Assembly (NCBI RefSeq): GCF_001043115.1
Contig: NZ_LFME01000026.1
Coordinates: 1 to 64,000, forward strand
From: Xanthomonas sp. NCPPB 1128
GTDB lineage: Bacteria > Pseudomonadota > Gammaproteobacteria > Xanthomonadales > Xanthomonadaceae
Direction of reading: 5' to 3'
Length of the DNA: 64,000 nt
Made by a program: the position numbers and the translations under genes. The notes below the pieces were generated by a model, which saw only the letters and a program-made list of their open reading frames with translations, made no database searches and was not told the origin of the DNA. Positions 34,249-42,969 of this stretch are shown here, one piece after another (the stretch's first letter is position 1; every line of letters starts with the position of its first letter).

Positions 34249-35031
34249 TCAGAACGTCCCCGGATAGCTGCCGCCGTCCAGCAACAGGTTCTGTCCGCTC
34301 AGATAGCCGGCCTGCGCGCTGCACAGGAAGGCGCAGGCGGTGCCGAATTCCTCCGCGGTGCCGAAGCGCCCGGCCGGAATCTGTTGGCGCTTGCGTTCGG
34401 CCAGGTCGGCGGGGTCGATGCCTTCCCGTTGCGCGGCATGGGCGATGTTGCCGCGCAGGCGGTCGGTGTCGAACTGCCCCGGCAACAGGTTGTTGATGGT
34501 GACGTTGTGCGCCACCGTGCGCCGCGCCAGCCCGGCGACGAAGCCGGTGAGGCCGGCGCGCGCGCCGTTGGACAGGCCCAGGCTGTCGATCGGCGCCTTC
34601 ACCGCGGCGGAGGTGATATTGACGATGCGACCGAAGCCGCGCGCCTGCATCGCATCGACGGTGGCGCGGATCAACGCGATCGGCGCCAGCATGTTGGCGT
34701 CGAGCGCGCGCAGCCAGTCCTCGCGTTCCCAGTCGCGGAAATCGCCCGGTGGCGGACCGCCGGCGTTGTTGATCAGGATGTCGACCTGCGGGCAGGCGGC
34801 CAGTGCGGCGGCGCGCCCATCCTCGGTGGCGATGTCTGCGGCCAACGCGACCACGTCGCCACCGCCGCGCAGCGCGCGCAACTGCGCCGCGGCCGCATCC
34901 AGCCCCGCCTGGCCGCGCGCCACGATCACCACGTGCACGCCTTCGCGTGCCAGCGCCTGCGCGCAGCCCAGTCCCAGCCCCTTGCTCGCGGCGCACACCA
35001 GCGCCCACTTGCCAGCGATTCCCAGGTCCAT
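34249..35031 (-). CDS. SDR family protein lacking the canonical Tyr/Lys catalytic pair
   Basis: A 260-residue short-chain dehydrogenase/reductase fold. The fold markers are present: NNAG at residues 88-91, IVNITSAAV with Ser141, and a C-terminal GQNLLLDGGSYPGTF. However, the usual YxxxK is replaced by Ser154-x-x-x-Arg158 (GLSNGARAG), and the nucleotide motif reads AASKGLGLG rather than TGxxxGxG. This fits the group described as BKR-like SDRs with imperfect motifs. Activity is uncertain. It lies between bioH and bioC, but a biotin role is not supported. Confidence 0.85.
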   Translation of the reverse strand: MDLGIAGKWALVCAASKGLGLGCAQALAREGVHVVIVARGQAGLDAAAAQLRALRGGGDVVALAADIATEDGRAAALAACPQVDILINNAGGPPPGDFRDWEREDWLRALDANMLAPIALIRATVDAMQARGFGRIVNITSAAVKAPIDSLGLSNGARAGLTGFVAGLARRTVAHNVTINNLLPGQFDTDRLRGNIAHAAQREGIDPADLAERKRQQIPAGRFGTAEEFGTACAFLCSAQAGYLSGQNLLLDGGSYPGTF

Positions 35032-35238
35032 GCTTGCGCTCTCGTTCGAAGGAGCCGCGATGATCGGACATCGTCGCTGCTGCGGCCAGCTGCGCGGCGT
35101 GACATGGAGGACAGTTGAGCGCGCAAGACATGTGCAGGAGCGGCTTTCGCCGCGCGGTGCGCGGCTGCCATGCGTCGCGACGGAAGGGCACCTCTAAAAA
35201 CCTCGATTTAAGGAATCGCGCGCCAGGTGGATCAGTCG

Positions 35239-35670
35239 GTTGCGAAAGACGCAGATCGAGTTTTCGGGGTCGAGGTGTCCTGAAGTCGCTCTCGCAGGGA
35301 TGGGGTGGGCATCCTTGTGGGAGGGACTTCAGTCCCGACGACGGAGGGTGTCAGCGGGCTTTCGGCGTCGCTTGTCGCGGCTGCATGACAGTTGAGTTCC
35401 ATGATCGAGCCGCTTGCGTCTTTCTGACATCGGTACAGGATGATGCAGTGTGGGAGTCGACCGTCATGCGGTCGCGACGAACGGAGTCGGGAAGTCCACC
35501 GTCTTCGGACGCGATCGGGATGCCATGCGTCCGCGCGCTGCAGGACTGTCTGGGTGAGAGGAATGGAGGCCGCCAGGTCCAGTCGTCGGGACTGAAGTCC
35601 CTCCCACAGTGCAATCGCAATCGCCCGCGGTCTTGGAAGAATCCCGATTTCCGGCTTTTTGCGGAAGGCG
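35239..35670. repeat. tandem repeat copy 1 (432 bp)
   Basis: Begins GTTGCGAAAGACGCAGATCG and ends GCGGAAGGCG. It contains a GTGGGAGGGACTTC-type REP at 35317-35340 and an inverted one at 35584-35607, so each copy is bounded internally by facing REP units. The next copy follows without a gap, at roughly 90 percent identity by eye. Confidence 0.9.
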
Positions 35671-36101
35671 GTTGCGAAAGATGCAGATCGAGTTTTCGGG
35701 GTCGAGGTGTCCTTAAGTCGCTCTCGCAGGAATAGGGTGGGCATCCTTGTGGGAGGGACTTCAGTCCCGACGACGGAGCGTGTCAGCGCACTTTCGCCGT
35801 CGCTTGTCGCGGATGCATGACAGTTGAGGTCCTTGAATGGAGCCTCTTGCGTCTGTCTGAGGTCGGTACGGGACGCGTGGTGCAATGTGGGAGTCGACGG
35901 TCATGCGGTCGCGACGAACGGAGTCGGGAAGTCCGCCATCTTCGGACGTGATCGGGATGCCATGCGTCCGCGCGTTGCAGGACTGTCTGAGTGAGAGGAA
36001 TGGAGGCCGCCAGGTCCAGTCGTCGGGACTGAAGTCCCTCCCACAGTGCAATCGCAATCGCCCCGCGGTCCCGGAAGAATTCCGATTTCCGGCGTTTTGT
36101 G
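35671..36101. repeat. tandem repeat copy 2 (about 431 bp)
   Basis: Starts GTTGCGAAAGATGCAGATCG. It matches copy 1 along its whole length with scattered substitutions and a one-base insertion near 36064. REP units lie at 35749-35772 and, inverted, 36021-36044. Divergence between copies shows that the duplication is not recent or that each copy has drifted separately. Confidence 0.9.
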
Positions 36102-36138
36102 GGAGTGGCTCGGCCGCGCCGCGATTGGCCGGACATGC

Positions 36139-36161
36139 GTCGCGGCTGAAGCCGCTCCTAC
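36139..36161 (-). repeat. single GTAGGAGCGG-type REP unit
   Basis: One inverted-orientation unit of the 23-base family, with a degenerate partner about 30 bases to its left. It is located just beyond the bioH 3' end. Confidence 0.75.
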
Positions 36162-36162
36162 G

Positions 36163-36181
36163 GCACGCTCGTGGAGCGTGC
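36163..36181 (-). terminator. hairpin after bioH
   Basis: GCACGCTC (36163-36170) pairs with GAGCGTGC (36174-36181) around a GTG loop, 17 bases beyond the bioH stop; no T-run follows. Possible end of the bioB-bioH transcript. Confidence 0.4.
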
Positions 36182-36197
36182 ACGCTGCCCGACCACG

Positions 36198-36959
36198 CTA
36201 GTTCAGCATCGCCATGAATTCGCGCAGCGCTTCGGCCACGGTGTCGGCGTGGCCGAGGAACGGGGCGTGGCCGCCGCCGGCGATGGTCAGCGCACGCGCG
36301 TTCGGCGCCAGTGCCGCGGCGGCCTCGATGCCCGCGGGCGGGACCAGGCGGTCGCGCTGGCCGCCGATCCACAGGCTCGGCACGCGCAGGCCGGGCAGGG
36401 CGCGGCGCAGGTCGGTGCGTTCCAGCAGGGTCAGGCCGTCCTGCAGCACGTGCGGGTCGGGCGCGCCGCGGGCGTCGAGCGCTTCGCGCAGGGTGCGCAG
36501 TTCGGCGCGGGCGTGCGCCGAGCCGAGCGTGTCCAGGGCCAGGAAGCGTTCGAGGGTGCCGCGGTAGTCTTCGGCCAGATCGCGGCCGAACTGTGCGAAC
36601 ACCTGCGGCTCCACCGCGTGCGGCCAATCGCTGCCGCGCACGAAACGCGGCGTTGCCGCGAGCATCGCCAGGCCGCGCACCTGCGGTTGCGTGGCGGCGG
36701 CGTGCAGCGCGAACAGCCCGCCCAGCGACCAGCCCAGCCACGCGGCCGGCGGCGTGGCCGCGGCGATCGCGCTGACCACGTGCGGCAGCGCCAGCGGCGT
36801 GTCGTCGCCGCGGCTGTGACCGTGCCCGGGCAGGTCCACCAGGTGCAGGCGACACTGCGCCGACAGGCGCTCCACCAATGGCGCGAAGATGCCGCCGTTC
36901 AACGCCCAGCCATGCAGCAGGACCAGATCGGGGCCCTGCCCCAGGGTGTCGATATGCAT
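36198..36959 (-). CDS. bioH: pimeloyl-ACP methyl ester esterase BioH
   Basis: A 253-residue alpha/beta hydrolase. LLHGWALNGGIF is the typical BioH opening, GWSLGG gives nucleophile Ser79, GGQRDRLVP the Asp, and GGGHAPFLGH the His. BioH cleaves pimeloyl-ACP methyl ester, ending the BioC-initiated fatty-acid-like route to pimelate. The start MHIDTLGQGPDLVLLHGW is conserved; upstream in-frame sequence lies in the neighbouring gap. It sits 46 bases after the small gene in the bioB-bioF transcript. Confidence 0.94.
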   Translation of the reverse strand: MHIDTLGQGPDLVLLHGWALNGGIFAPLVERLSAQCRLHLVDLPGHGHSRGDDTPLALPHVVSAIAAATPPAAWLGWSLGGLFALHAAATQPQVRGLAMLAATPRFVRGSDWPHAVEPQVFAQFGRDLAEDYRGTLERFLALDTLGSAHARAELRTLREALDARGAPDPHVLQDGLTLLERTDLRRALPGLRVPSLWIGGQRDRLVPPAGIEAAAALAPNARALTIAGGGHAPFLGHADTVAEALREFMAMLN

Positions 36960-37005
36960 CGTCGTCCGTCGTCGAAGGAACAGGAAGGCCGCTTCGGCCG
37001 CCGCG

Positions 37006-37359
37006 TCAGTTCGCCGCGCGTTGCGCCAGCACCTGCGGCAGCAGCAGGCGCCACTGCCGGCGCGGATAGTCGCGGGTGCGCCAGGCGGACACGCGATGCG
37101 CACCGCGGCACTGCTGGATCGCCGTGCTCAGCCAGTCGCCGTCGATGCCTTGCCAGGCGCCCGCGGGCGTCAGCAGGTTCGGCGCCAGCCGCGGATGCAC
37201 GTCCTCGCGCAGCATCTGCCACAGCGCGTCGGTGGCGAACGGCGAGGCGGCGAGCACGCCGGCGATATGCGCATGGCGTGCGTCGACCGCATCGTCCAGG
37301 TACAGCTCGGCCAGCGCGTCCCACACCGCGCGTCGCGCGGCGAGGTCGGTTGCGCTCAC
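37006..37359 (-). CDS. small DUF7079-like protein in the biotin operon
   Basis: A 117-residue protein that starts with GTG inside the bioF stop (GTGA), so it is translationally coupled to bioF. The text [52 protein letters not shown] and GDWLSTAI resembles the DUF7079 family, some members of which are listed as immunity-like proteins. A link to biotin synthesis is not known. The coupling, with bioH following, argues that it is a genuine operon member. Confidence 0.7.
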   Translation of the reverse strand: MSATDLAARRAVWDALAELYLDDAVDARHAHIAGVLAASPFATDALWQMLREDVHPRLAPNLLTPAGAWQGIDGDWLSTAIQQCRGAHRVSAWRTRDYPRRQWRLLLPQVLAQRAAN

Positions 37360-38561
37360 GCCGGCACGCCGGGCGGGTGCGCGGCCACGCGATCGCGGGC
37401 CAGGGCCAGCGCATCGAGCAACGCCTGCACCTGCGCCGGCGTGTGCAGTGCCGACAGGGTCACGCGCAGCCGCGACTTGCCTTCCGGCACGGTTGGCGGG
37501 CGGATCGCCGAGACCAGGTAACCGGCCTGTTCCAGCGCCGCCGACCACGCCAGCGCCGTGCGCTCCTCGCCGCACAGCAGCGGCTGGATCGGCGTGTCCG
37601 AGGCCATCAGCTCCAGGCCATGGCGGCGTGCGCCGCCGCGGAACAGGACGATCAGTTCGACCAGCCGCTCGCGCCGCCACTGGTCGCGCCGCGCCAGCTT
37701 GACCGCCGCCAGCGACGCGGCGGCCTGCGCCGGCGGCAGCGCGGTGGTGTACAGATACGGCCGTGCGGTTTCGGCCAGGTGCCGGATCAGCGCCGCATCG
37801 CCGACCACCGCCGCGCCGTAGCCGCCCAGCGCCTTGCCCAGGGTCACCAGCTGCAGCGGCACGTCGTCGACACCGAGGCCGGCCTCGGCGACGCCGCCGC
37901 GCCCATGCGGGCCGACCACGCCGACGCCGTGGGCGTCGTCCACGTACAGCAGCGCCTGCTGCGTGCGTGCCACCAGCGCCAGCGAGCGCAGCGGGGCGAC
38001 GTCGCCGTCCATGCTGAACACGCCATCGGTGGCCAGCATCGCCGCGCCATCGGCGGCGTGCTTGAGCTGGCGCATCGCGCCTTCGGCATCCAGGTGCGGA
38101 TAGCGGCGCAGGCGGCAGCCGGCCAGGCGGCTGGCGTCGAGCAGGCTGGCGTGGTTGAGCCGGTCCTGCACGCACACGTCCTCTTCCTCGCTCAGCAGCG
38201 CCTGCTGTACCGCCAGGTTGGCGATGAAGCCGCTGCCGAACAGCAGCGCCTGCGGGTAGCCGAGCCAGTCGGCGATCTCGCGTTCCAGCGCCTCGTGCAG
38301 CGCGTGGTGGCCGCACACCAGGTGCGAGGCGGTGGCGCCGGCGCCGTCGCGCGCGGCGGCGTCCTGCAGGGCGGCGACCACTTCGAACTGCTGCGCCAGG
38401 CCCAGATAGTCGTTGCTGCAGAAGCCGGTCAGCCAGCGGCCGTCGAGTTCCAGGCGCACGCCGTCGCGGCGGCCGACGCTGCGGCGCACGCGCAGGCGCC
38501 CCTGCGCTTCGCGCAAGGCGCGCGCGGACTGGATGCGGTCGTGCAGGTCGGGACGGGCCAT
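37356..38561 (-). CDS. bioF: 8-amino-7-oxononanoate synthase BioF
   Basis: A 401-residue PLP enzyme of the alpha-oxoamine synthase family, which joins pimeloyl-ACP and L-alanine. [22 protein letters not shown] and [12 protein letters not shown] match the family, and Lys243 in [11 protein letters not shown] is the PLP lysine. It starts 105 bases after the bioB stop on the same strand and is coupled to the following small gene. Confidence 0.96.
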   Translation of the reverse strand: MARPDLHDRIQSARALREAQGRLRVRRSVGRRDGVRLELDGRWLTGFCSNDYLGLAQQFEVVAALQDAAARDGAGATASHLVCGHHALHEALEREIADWLGYPQALLFGSGFIANLAVQQALLSEEEDVCVQDRLNHASLLDASRLAGCRLRRYPHLDAEGAMRQLKHAADGAAMLATDGVFSMDGDVAPLRSLALVARTQQALLYVDDAHGVGVVGPHGRGGVAEAGLGVDDVPLQLVTLGKALGGYGAAVVGDAALIRHLAETARPYLYTTALPPAQAAASLAAVKLARRDQWRRERLVELIVLFRGGARRHGLELMASDTPIQPLLCGEERTALAWSAALEQAGYLVSAIRPPTVPEGKSRLRVTLSALHTPAQVQALLDALALARDRVAAHPPGVPA

Positions 38562-38666
38562 GGGCGCGGGTGGGGCATCTGGCGGATTAGCGTAGCGCGT
38601 CCCCGGTCGGGCCGGGCGCCGCCGGCGATGGACGGCCGGATCGGCGGACGGACGCGCGACCGGGAT

Positions 38667-39710
38667 TCAGACCAGGGCGGCGGCGATCGCCGGCGTGGGA
38701 TGGGCGGTGATGTCCGCATGCACGGTGCCGGGATGGTCGTGCGCGTCGGCGTCCACCATCACCTGCATCGGCCGCAGCCCCAGCCGCGCGAACAGCGCTT
38801 GGTCGCGCTCGGTATCCGGGTTGCCCGTGGTCAGCAGCTTCTCGCCGTAGAAGATCGAGTTGGCGCCAGCGCAGAAGCACAGTGCCTGCAGTTCGTCGCT
38901 CATGCTCTCGCGCCCGGCCGACAGCCGCACCATCGCCCGCGGCATCGCGATGCGGGCCACGGCAATCGTGCGCACGAACTCGAACGGGTCCAGCTCGACC
39001 GTGCCGTGCAGCGGGGTGCCGGCGACCTGCACCAGGCCGTTGATCGGCACCGAATCCGGATGCACCGGCAAATTGGCCAGCGCCTGCAGCAGGCCGGCGC
39101 GCTGGTCGCGCGACTCGCCCATGCCGACGATGCCGCCGCAGCAGGTCTTCAGCCCGGCGTCGCGCACGTGGGTCAGCGTGTCCAGGCGGTCCTGGTACTG
39201 GCGGGTGTGGATGATCGAGTCGTAGAAATCCGGGGCGGTGTCCAGATTGTGGTTGTAGTAGTCCAGCCCGGCCGCCTTCAGCGCCTGCGCCTGGGTGCCG
39301 TCGAGCATGCCCAGGGTCGCGCAGGTCTCCAGGCCCAGCGCCTTCACCTCGCGGATCATCTCCGCCACCTTCGGGATATCGCGGTCCTTGGGCGAGCGCC
39401 AGGCCGCGCCCATGCAGAACCGTGAGGCGCCGGCGGCCTTGGCCTGGCGCGCCTTGTCCAGCACCGCCTCGGTGCTCATCAGCTTCTGCGCCTCCACGCC
39501 GGTGGCGTAGCGCTGCGCCTGCGGGCAGTACGCGCAGTCTTCCGGGCAGCCGCCGGTCTTCACCGACAGCAGCGTGGACACCTGCACCTGCGCCGGATCG
39601 AAGTGCTCGCGGTGCACGGCGGCAGCGCGGTGCAGCAGCTCCGGGAACGGCAGATCGAACAGGGCGAGCAATTCCTGGCGTTGCCAGTCGTGTCGGACGA
39701 CAGCGGACAT
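38667..39710 (-). CDS. bioB: biotin synthase BioB
   Basis: A 347-residue radical SAM enzyme that inserts sulfur into dethiobiotin. The 4Fe-4S cluster cysteines are Cys55, Cys59 and Cys62 in [25 protein letters not shown] and GESRDQR are also typical. The usual start MSAVVRHDW at 39710 has AGGA 7 bases upstream. A second in-frame ATG 17 codons earlier (39761) has an even better AGGAG site at 5 bases and would give an N-terminal extension. The first gene of the biotin transcript. Confidence 0.96.
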   Translation of the reverse strand: MSAVVRHDWQRQELLALFDLPFPELLHRAAAVHREHFDPAQVQVSTLLSVKTGGCPEDCAYCPQAQRYATGVEAQKLMSTEAVLDKARQAKAAGASRFCMGAAWRSPKDRDIPKVAEMIREVKALGLETCATLGMLDGTQAQALKAAGLDYYNHNLDTAPDFYDSIIHTRQYQDRLDTLTHVRDAGLKTCCGGIVGMGESRDQRAGLLQALANLPVHPDSVPINGLVQVAGTPLHGTVELDPFEFVRTIAVARIAMPRAMVRLSAGRESMSDELQALCFCAGANSIFYGEKLLTTGNPDTERDQALFARLGLRPMQVMVDADAHDHPGTVHADITAHPTPAIAAALV

Positions 39711-39759
39711 GGGGGTTTCCTGACGGTCAGCGGCTGGGAAAGCGGGCAGTCTGGTGAGC

Positions 39760-40491
39760 ATGGAAACTCCTGTCAACTTCACGATGCCCTGTTTGGTTGA
39801 CGGTGCATGGCGCTGGCTGCAGCACCGCCTGCTGCCGGAACGCTGCCTGGTCTGCGGGGAGTCCGGCGTGCCGGGCCTGGACCTGTGTGCGGCCTGTCGC
39901 GATGGCGTGCCCTGGAATGCGGCGACCTGTTGCCGCTGCGCGCTGCCGTTGCCGGCGCTGGATGCCGAGCAGATCTGCGGCGTGTGCCAGCGCCGGCCGC
40001 CGCCGCTGGAACGGGTCGCCAGCGCCTGCGTGTACGCCGCGCCGGTCGATGGCCTGTTGCGCCGCTTCAAGTTCCACCAGGATCTGGCGGCCGGGCGCGT
40101 GCTCGCCGCGCTGCTGCAGGCACGCTGCGCGGCCTTGCCGCGGCCGCAAGCGCTGCTGCCGGTGCCGCTGCATCCGGCGCGGCTGCGCCAGCGCGGCTAC
40201 GACCAGGCGCTGGAACTGGCGCGGCCACTGGCGCGCGCGCTGGCGCTGCCGCTGTGCCTGGAGTTGCAGCGGGTGCGGGCGACCGCGGCGCAATCGGAAC
40301 TGGATGCCCACGCGCGCCGGCGCAATCTGCGCGGCGCGTTCGCGGTGCCGGCGTCGGCGGTGCTGCCGGCGCACGTGGCCCTGGTCGACGACGTGATGAC
40401 CACCGGCGCGACCCTGCACGCCGCGGCAAAGGCGCTGCGCCGCGCGGGCGTCGAACGGGTCGACGCCTGGGTGGTGGCGCGGGTGCCGTGA
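39760..40491 (+). CDS. ComF family phosphoribosyltransferase-like protein
   Basis: About 243 residues. The N-terminal part has four-Cys zinc-ribbon pairs ([32 protein letters not shown]), and the C-terminal part is PRTase-like with [19 protein letters not shown], the PRPP-binding signature. Related ComF/GntX proteins take part in DNA uptake or sugar use. The start is uncertain: ATG 39760, GTG 39754 and ATG 39784 are all possible and none has a good ribosome site; the last would overlap the candidate BirA operator. Divergent from bioB. Confidence 0.87.
   Translation: METPVNFTMPCLVDGAWRWLQHRLLPERCLVCGESGVPGLDLCAACRDGVPWNAATCCRCALPLPALDAEQICGVCQRRPPPLERVASACVYAAPVDGLLRRFKFHQDLAAGRVLAALLQARCAALPRPQALLPVPLHPARLRQRGYDQALELARPLARALALPLCLELQRVRATAAQSELDAHARRRNLRGAFAVPASAVLPAHVALVDDVMTTGATLHAAAKALRRAGVERVDAWVVARVP
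39770..39803. promoter_or_regulatory. candidate BirA-type operator between bioB and comF
   Basis: CTGTCAACT (39770-39778) and GGTTGACGG (39795-39803) are inverted half-sites separated by 16 bases. They resemble the biotin repressor box TTGTAAACC/GGTTTACAA in layout and at six of nine positions each. The minus strand reads GTTGACA at 39778-39772, which could be the -35 of the bioB promoter, so bound BirA would block it. Confidence 0.5.
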
Positions 40492-40718
40492 GCGTGGTGC
40501 GTCTATCGTGCGTGGTGCAGATGGGTGGCTCCGCTGCAAAGCACACGCGTCGCGCGGTTATTGCCTGTCGTGGGAGACAACCGCTACGCGTGGCGTTGCG
40601 TGCATATCGGCCGATGTGCCGCAGCGGCGATCTCCACCAAGTGCCTGTGCGCATCAACGGTCGGCAGGTGCGCGCGGCGTTATGATCGCGACGACGCCAA
40701 CAACGAAAGGAGCGCGCG

Positions 40719-41225
40719 ATGCGCTGGAAGGCTTTGGGTCTGTCGATGGCGCTGTGTGTCTTCGGTGTCGCCGGCTGCGGATACGGCAAGGCGCCGGACG
40801 CCGCTGCTGCCAGCCCGGTCAAGGCGAAGCTCGAATGGCGCCTGGCCAGCCATGCGCCCACCCCGGACGCTGTCCAGGCCGACTACCACGGGCAGCCGCT
40901 GTACCTGGCGCCGCAGGCGCTGCTGGTCGTCGAGGATGCGGCGACCGTGTCGCTCGCCGACAACGGCGATGGCCAGCCAGCGCTGGATCTGCGCTTTCCT
41001 GGACACGGCCAACGCCTGACCCAGGCCACCGAGCAGAACGTCGGCAAGCCGATCGCCCTGCTGGCCGACGGCCGGGTGCTGACCGTGGCCACGATCATGG
41101 CGCCGTTGCCGGGCGACAGTCTGCGGATCAGCGGGCTGCAGGACATGCAGGAACAGCAGCGGGTGTTCGCGCTGTTGACCCACGCGCCAGCCGCGTCCGC
41201 GCCAGCGCAGGAGGCCAAGCGCTAG
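40719..41225 (+). CDS. lipoprotein with SecD P1-head-like domain
   Basis: A 168-residue predicted lipoprotein (lipobox GVAGC, Cys20). Residues about 85-150 read LDLRFPGHGQRLTQATEQNV, GKPIALLADGRVLTVATIM and GDSLRISGL, which closely follow the P1 head subdomain pattern of SecD (an NxGK-x-AIxLDGxV...IxGGxxxISG-like layout). It has no SecD transmembrane part. A free-standing, lipid-anchored copy of this domain is unusual and its role is unknown. AAAGGAG lies 7 bases before the ATG. Confidence 0.75.
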   Translation: MRWKALGLSMALCVFGVAGCGYGKAPDAAAASPVKAKLEWRLASHAPTPDAVQADYHGQPLYLAPQALLVVEDAATVSLADNGDGQPALDLRFPGHGQRLTQATEQNVGKPIALLADGRVLTVATIMAPLPGDSLRISGLQDMQEQQRVFALLTHAPAASAPAQEAKR

Positions 41226-41422
41226 AACGCATCGGTGCGAGCAGGCGCGGCGGATGCCGCGTCCTGGTCAGGTTCCGCGTGGAGCGAGTCGGTGGCCTGG
41301 CCGGCGTCCGGGGGCGCGCCTGGACGTCGCTGTCAGCATGGCGCGTCGGCGGCGCCAGCCTTTTGCCAGGGCCTTGGGCAGGTTTCAAAGCACGACGCAC
41401 GCTGCGTGAGCGATGACAGGTC

Positions 41423-42325
41423 CTAGCCTGCGCGCAGCGCCAGCGCCGCGGCGATGCCGGCGAAGATGGCCAGGCCGACCCAGTTGTTGTGCAGGAAGGC
41501 GCGGAAGCACGCCGCGCGTTCGCGGTGCCGGGCCATGCGGAACTCGGCGGCCACCAGCAGCGCCGCCACGCCCAGGCCGGCCCAGTACCACACGCCCAGT
41601 TCCGCACGATGGCCGACGAAGGCGAGGGCGACGAACATCAGCGCGTACAGCACGCCCTGGATGACCAGGTCCAGTTCGCCGAACAGGATCGCGGTGGACT
41701 TGGAGCCGGCACGCAGGTCGTCCTCGCGATCGACCATCGCATACCAGGTGTCGTAGGCCGTGGACCAGAGGATGTTGGCCGCGTACAGCAGCCAGCCCAG
41801 CGCCGGTACCTCGCCGCGCACCGCGGCGAAGGCCATCGGGATGCCCCAGCCGAAGGCCATGCCCAGATAGACCTGCGGCAGGTAGGTGTAGCGCTTCAGG
41901 TAGGGATAGCTGGCGGCCAGGAACAGCCCGACCACGCTCAGGCCGATGGTCAGCGCGTTCATCGTCAGCACCAGCGCGAAGGCCACCAGCATCAGCACCG
42001 CGAACACCGCCAGCGCCTCGCGGCCGCTGACCGCACCGGTGGCCAGCGGCCGGCTGCGGGTGCGCTCGACCTGCGGGTCCAGCCAGCGGTCGGCGTAGTC
42101 GTTGATCACGCAGCCGGCCGAGCGGGTCAGCCAGACACCGGCGGTGAACACGAACAGGGTCCACAGCGGCGGCACCCCGTCGGCGGCCAGCCACAGCGCC
42201 CACCAGGTCGGCCACAGCAGCAGCAGCGCGCCGATCGGCCGGTCGCCGCGCAGCAGTTTCCAGTACTGGCCCAGGCGCGCGCGCGGCGGCAGTGCGGCAG
42301 GCGTTTCGTAGCGTTCGTAACCCAT
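41423..42325 (-). CDS. ubiA: 4-hydroxybenzoate octaprenyltransferase UbiA
   Basis: A 300-residue membrane prenyltransferase of ubiquinone synthesis. The two Asp-rich motifs are visible: [18 protein letters not shown] and [33 protein letters not shown] is the typical N-terminal helix. About eight or nine helices in all. The ATG at 42325 is chosen because MGYERYETP begins the conserved part; an upstream extension would be unrelated. It stands alone on the minus strand. Confidence 0.95.
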   Translation of the reverse strand: MGYERYETPAALPPRARLGQYWKLLRGDRPIGALLLLWPTWWALWLAADGVPPLWTLFVFTAGVWLTRSAGCVINDYADRWLDPQVERTRSRPLATGAVSGREALAVFAVLMLVAFALVLTMNALTIGLSVVGLFLAASYPYLKRYTYLPQVYLGMAFGWGIPMAFAAVRGEVPALGWLLYAANILWSTAYDTWYAMVDREDDLRAGSKSTAILFGELDLVIQGVLYALMFVALAFVGHRAELGVWYWAGLGVAALLVAAEFRMARHRERAACFRAFLHNNWVGLAIFAGIAAALALRAG

Positions 42326-42653
42326 CGCGCAAGGGTAGCAGCCGCGTCGTGCGGGCGGCAGCACGTGGCGTCGCAGCAGTGACATGCGTTGCCGTGCCTG
42401 GGGTCGGCGAAGGTGGGGCGCCCGTTCGCAGAGCTGACAGTGTGCTGTCCTGGCGTCCGCCTTTGCGCGGACCATGCAGGCAGACCAGGATGCGCGCGCG
42501 CTCAGCACTGCAGGCCGGGTCGCCATGTTTGCCTCGAGGCCGGGTGGCGCGCGGGTGCAGCGTGCCCGGCGGCCGGTCGCAGGCAACGCCATTGCTGGCC
42601 AGGACGCGTGGGGGAGACGCGGCCCGCGAATGTCGTTAGAATGCGCGTCCGTT
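42326..42653. other. 328-bp gap between ubiA and tRNA-Arg
   Basis: No gene or repeat is recognised. The right end holds the tRNA promoter: TAGAAT at 42637-42642 followed by a GC-rich discriminator. An unmatched -35 is expected near 42614-42619. Confidence 0.45.
42637..42642 (+). promoter_or_regulatory. -10 element of the tRNA-Arg promoter
   Basis: TAGAAT lies 11 bases before the mature tRNA 5' end and is followed by GCGCGTCC, a GC-rich discriminator expected for stringently controlled stable RNA promoters. The -35 is not clear. Confidence 0.5.
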
Positions 42654-42730
42654 GCGCCCGTAGCTCAGCCGGATAGAGTAGTGGCTTCCGAAGCCATTGG
42701 TCGGGGGTTCGAATCCCTCCGGGCGCGCCA
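42654..42730 (+). tRNA. tRNA-Arg (anticodon CCG)
   Basis: A 77-base tRNA with encoded CCA. Acceptor arms GCGCCCG and CGGGCGC pair perfectly, the D arm begins TAGCTCAGCCGG, the anticodon loop is TTCCGAA with anticodon CCG (reads CGG), and the T arm is GGGGGTTCGAATCCCTC. It is a single gene. Confidence 0.97.
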
Positions 42731-42969
42731 CCCCGTACTGCCCCTGCTTCCTCTGCATCGTTTTTCCGACGATCGCCTTCTCGGCAAACAGACTCGCTGG
42801 CGCCGCATCGCGCCTGCCAGCGACGCGGCTATCGTATGCGCATGTCGGCGCTCATCTTCCCTGTCTTTGCTTTCTTGTCTGCCCGTCCTGCCGCCTGCTG
42901 CGCCGCAGATGCCGGCACCGCTGACCTGCGCCTGCGCATCACGCGCGCTGCCCGGATCCGCGAGCGGGC

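Larger units (their letters stand above)
35032..36197. other. 1166-bp repeat-rich region inside the biotin gene cluster
   Basis: No gene is supported. The main content is a tandem 432-bp duplication (35239-36101) containing four REP units, plus a single GTAGGAGCGG-type REP (36139-36161) and a small hairpin (36163-36181) before the bioH stop. Open frames within the duplication arise from the repeats and are not believed. Confidence 0.75.

Noticed and set aside
35232-35885. Open frame of 217 codons in the tandem repeat, with repeated peptide text
   Set aside because: It reads through REP units and both tandem copies. The peptide repeats merely reflect the DNA duplication; frames shift between copies.
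35239-36101. Possible CRISPR-like array
   Set aside because: Only two long units without spacers and no cas genes; it is a tandem duplication.
36171-39425. Open frame of over 1000 codons opposite the biotin genes
   Set aside because: Antisense to bioB, bioF and bioH, which are unmistakable. Composition is typical of reverse-strand GC-rich shadows.
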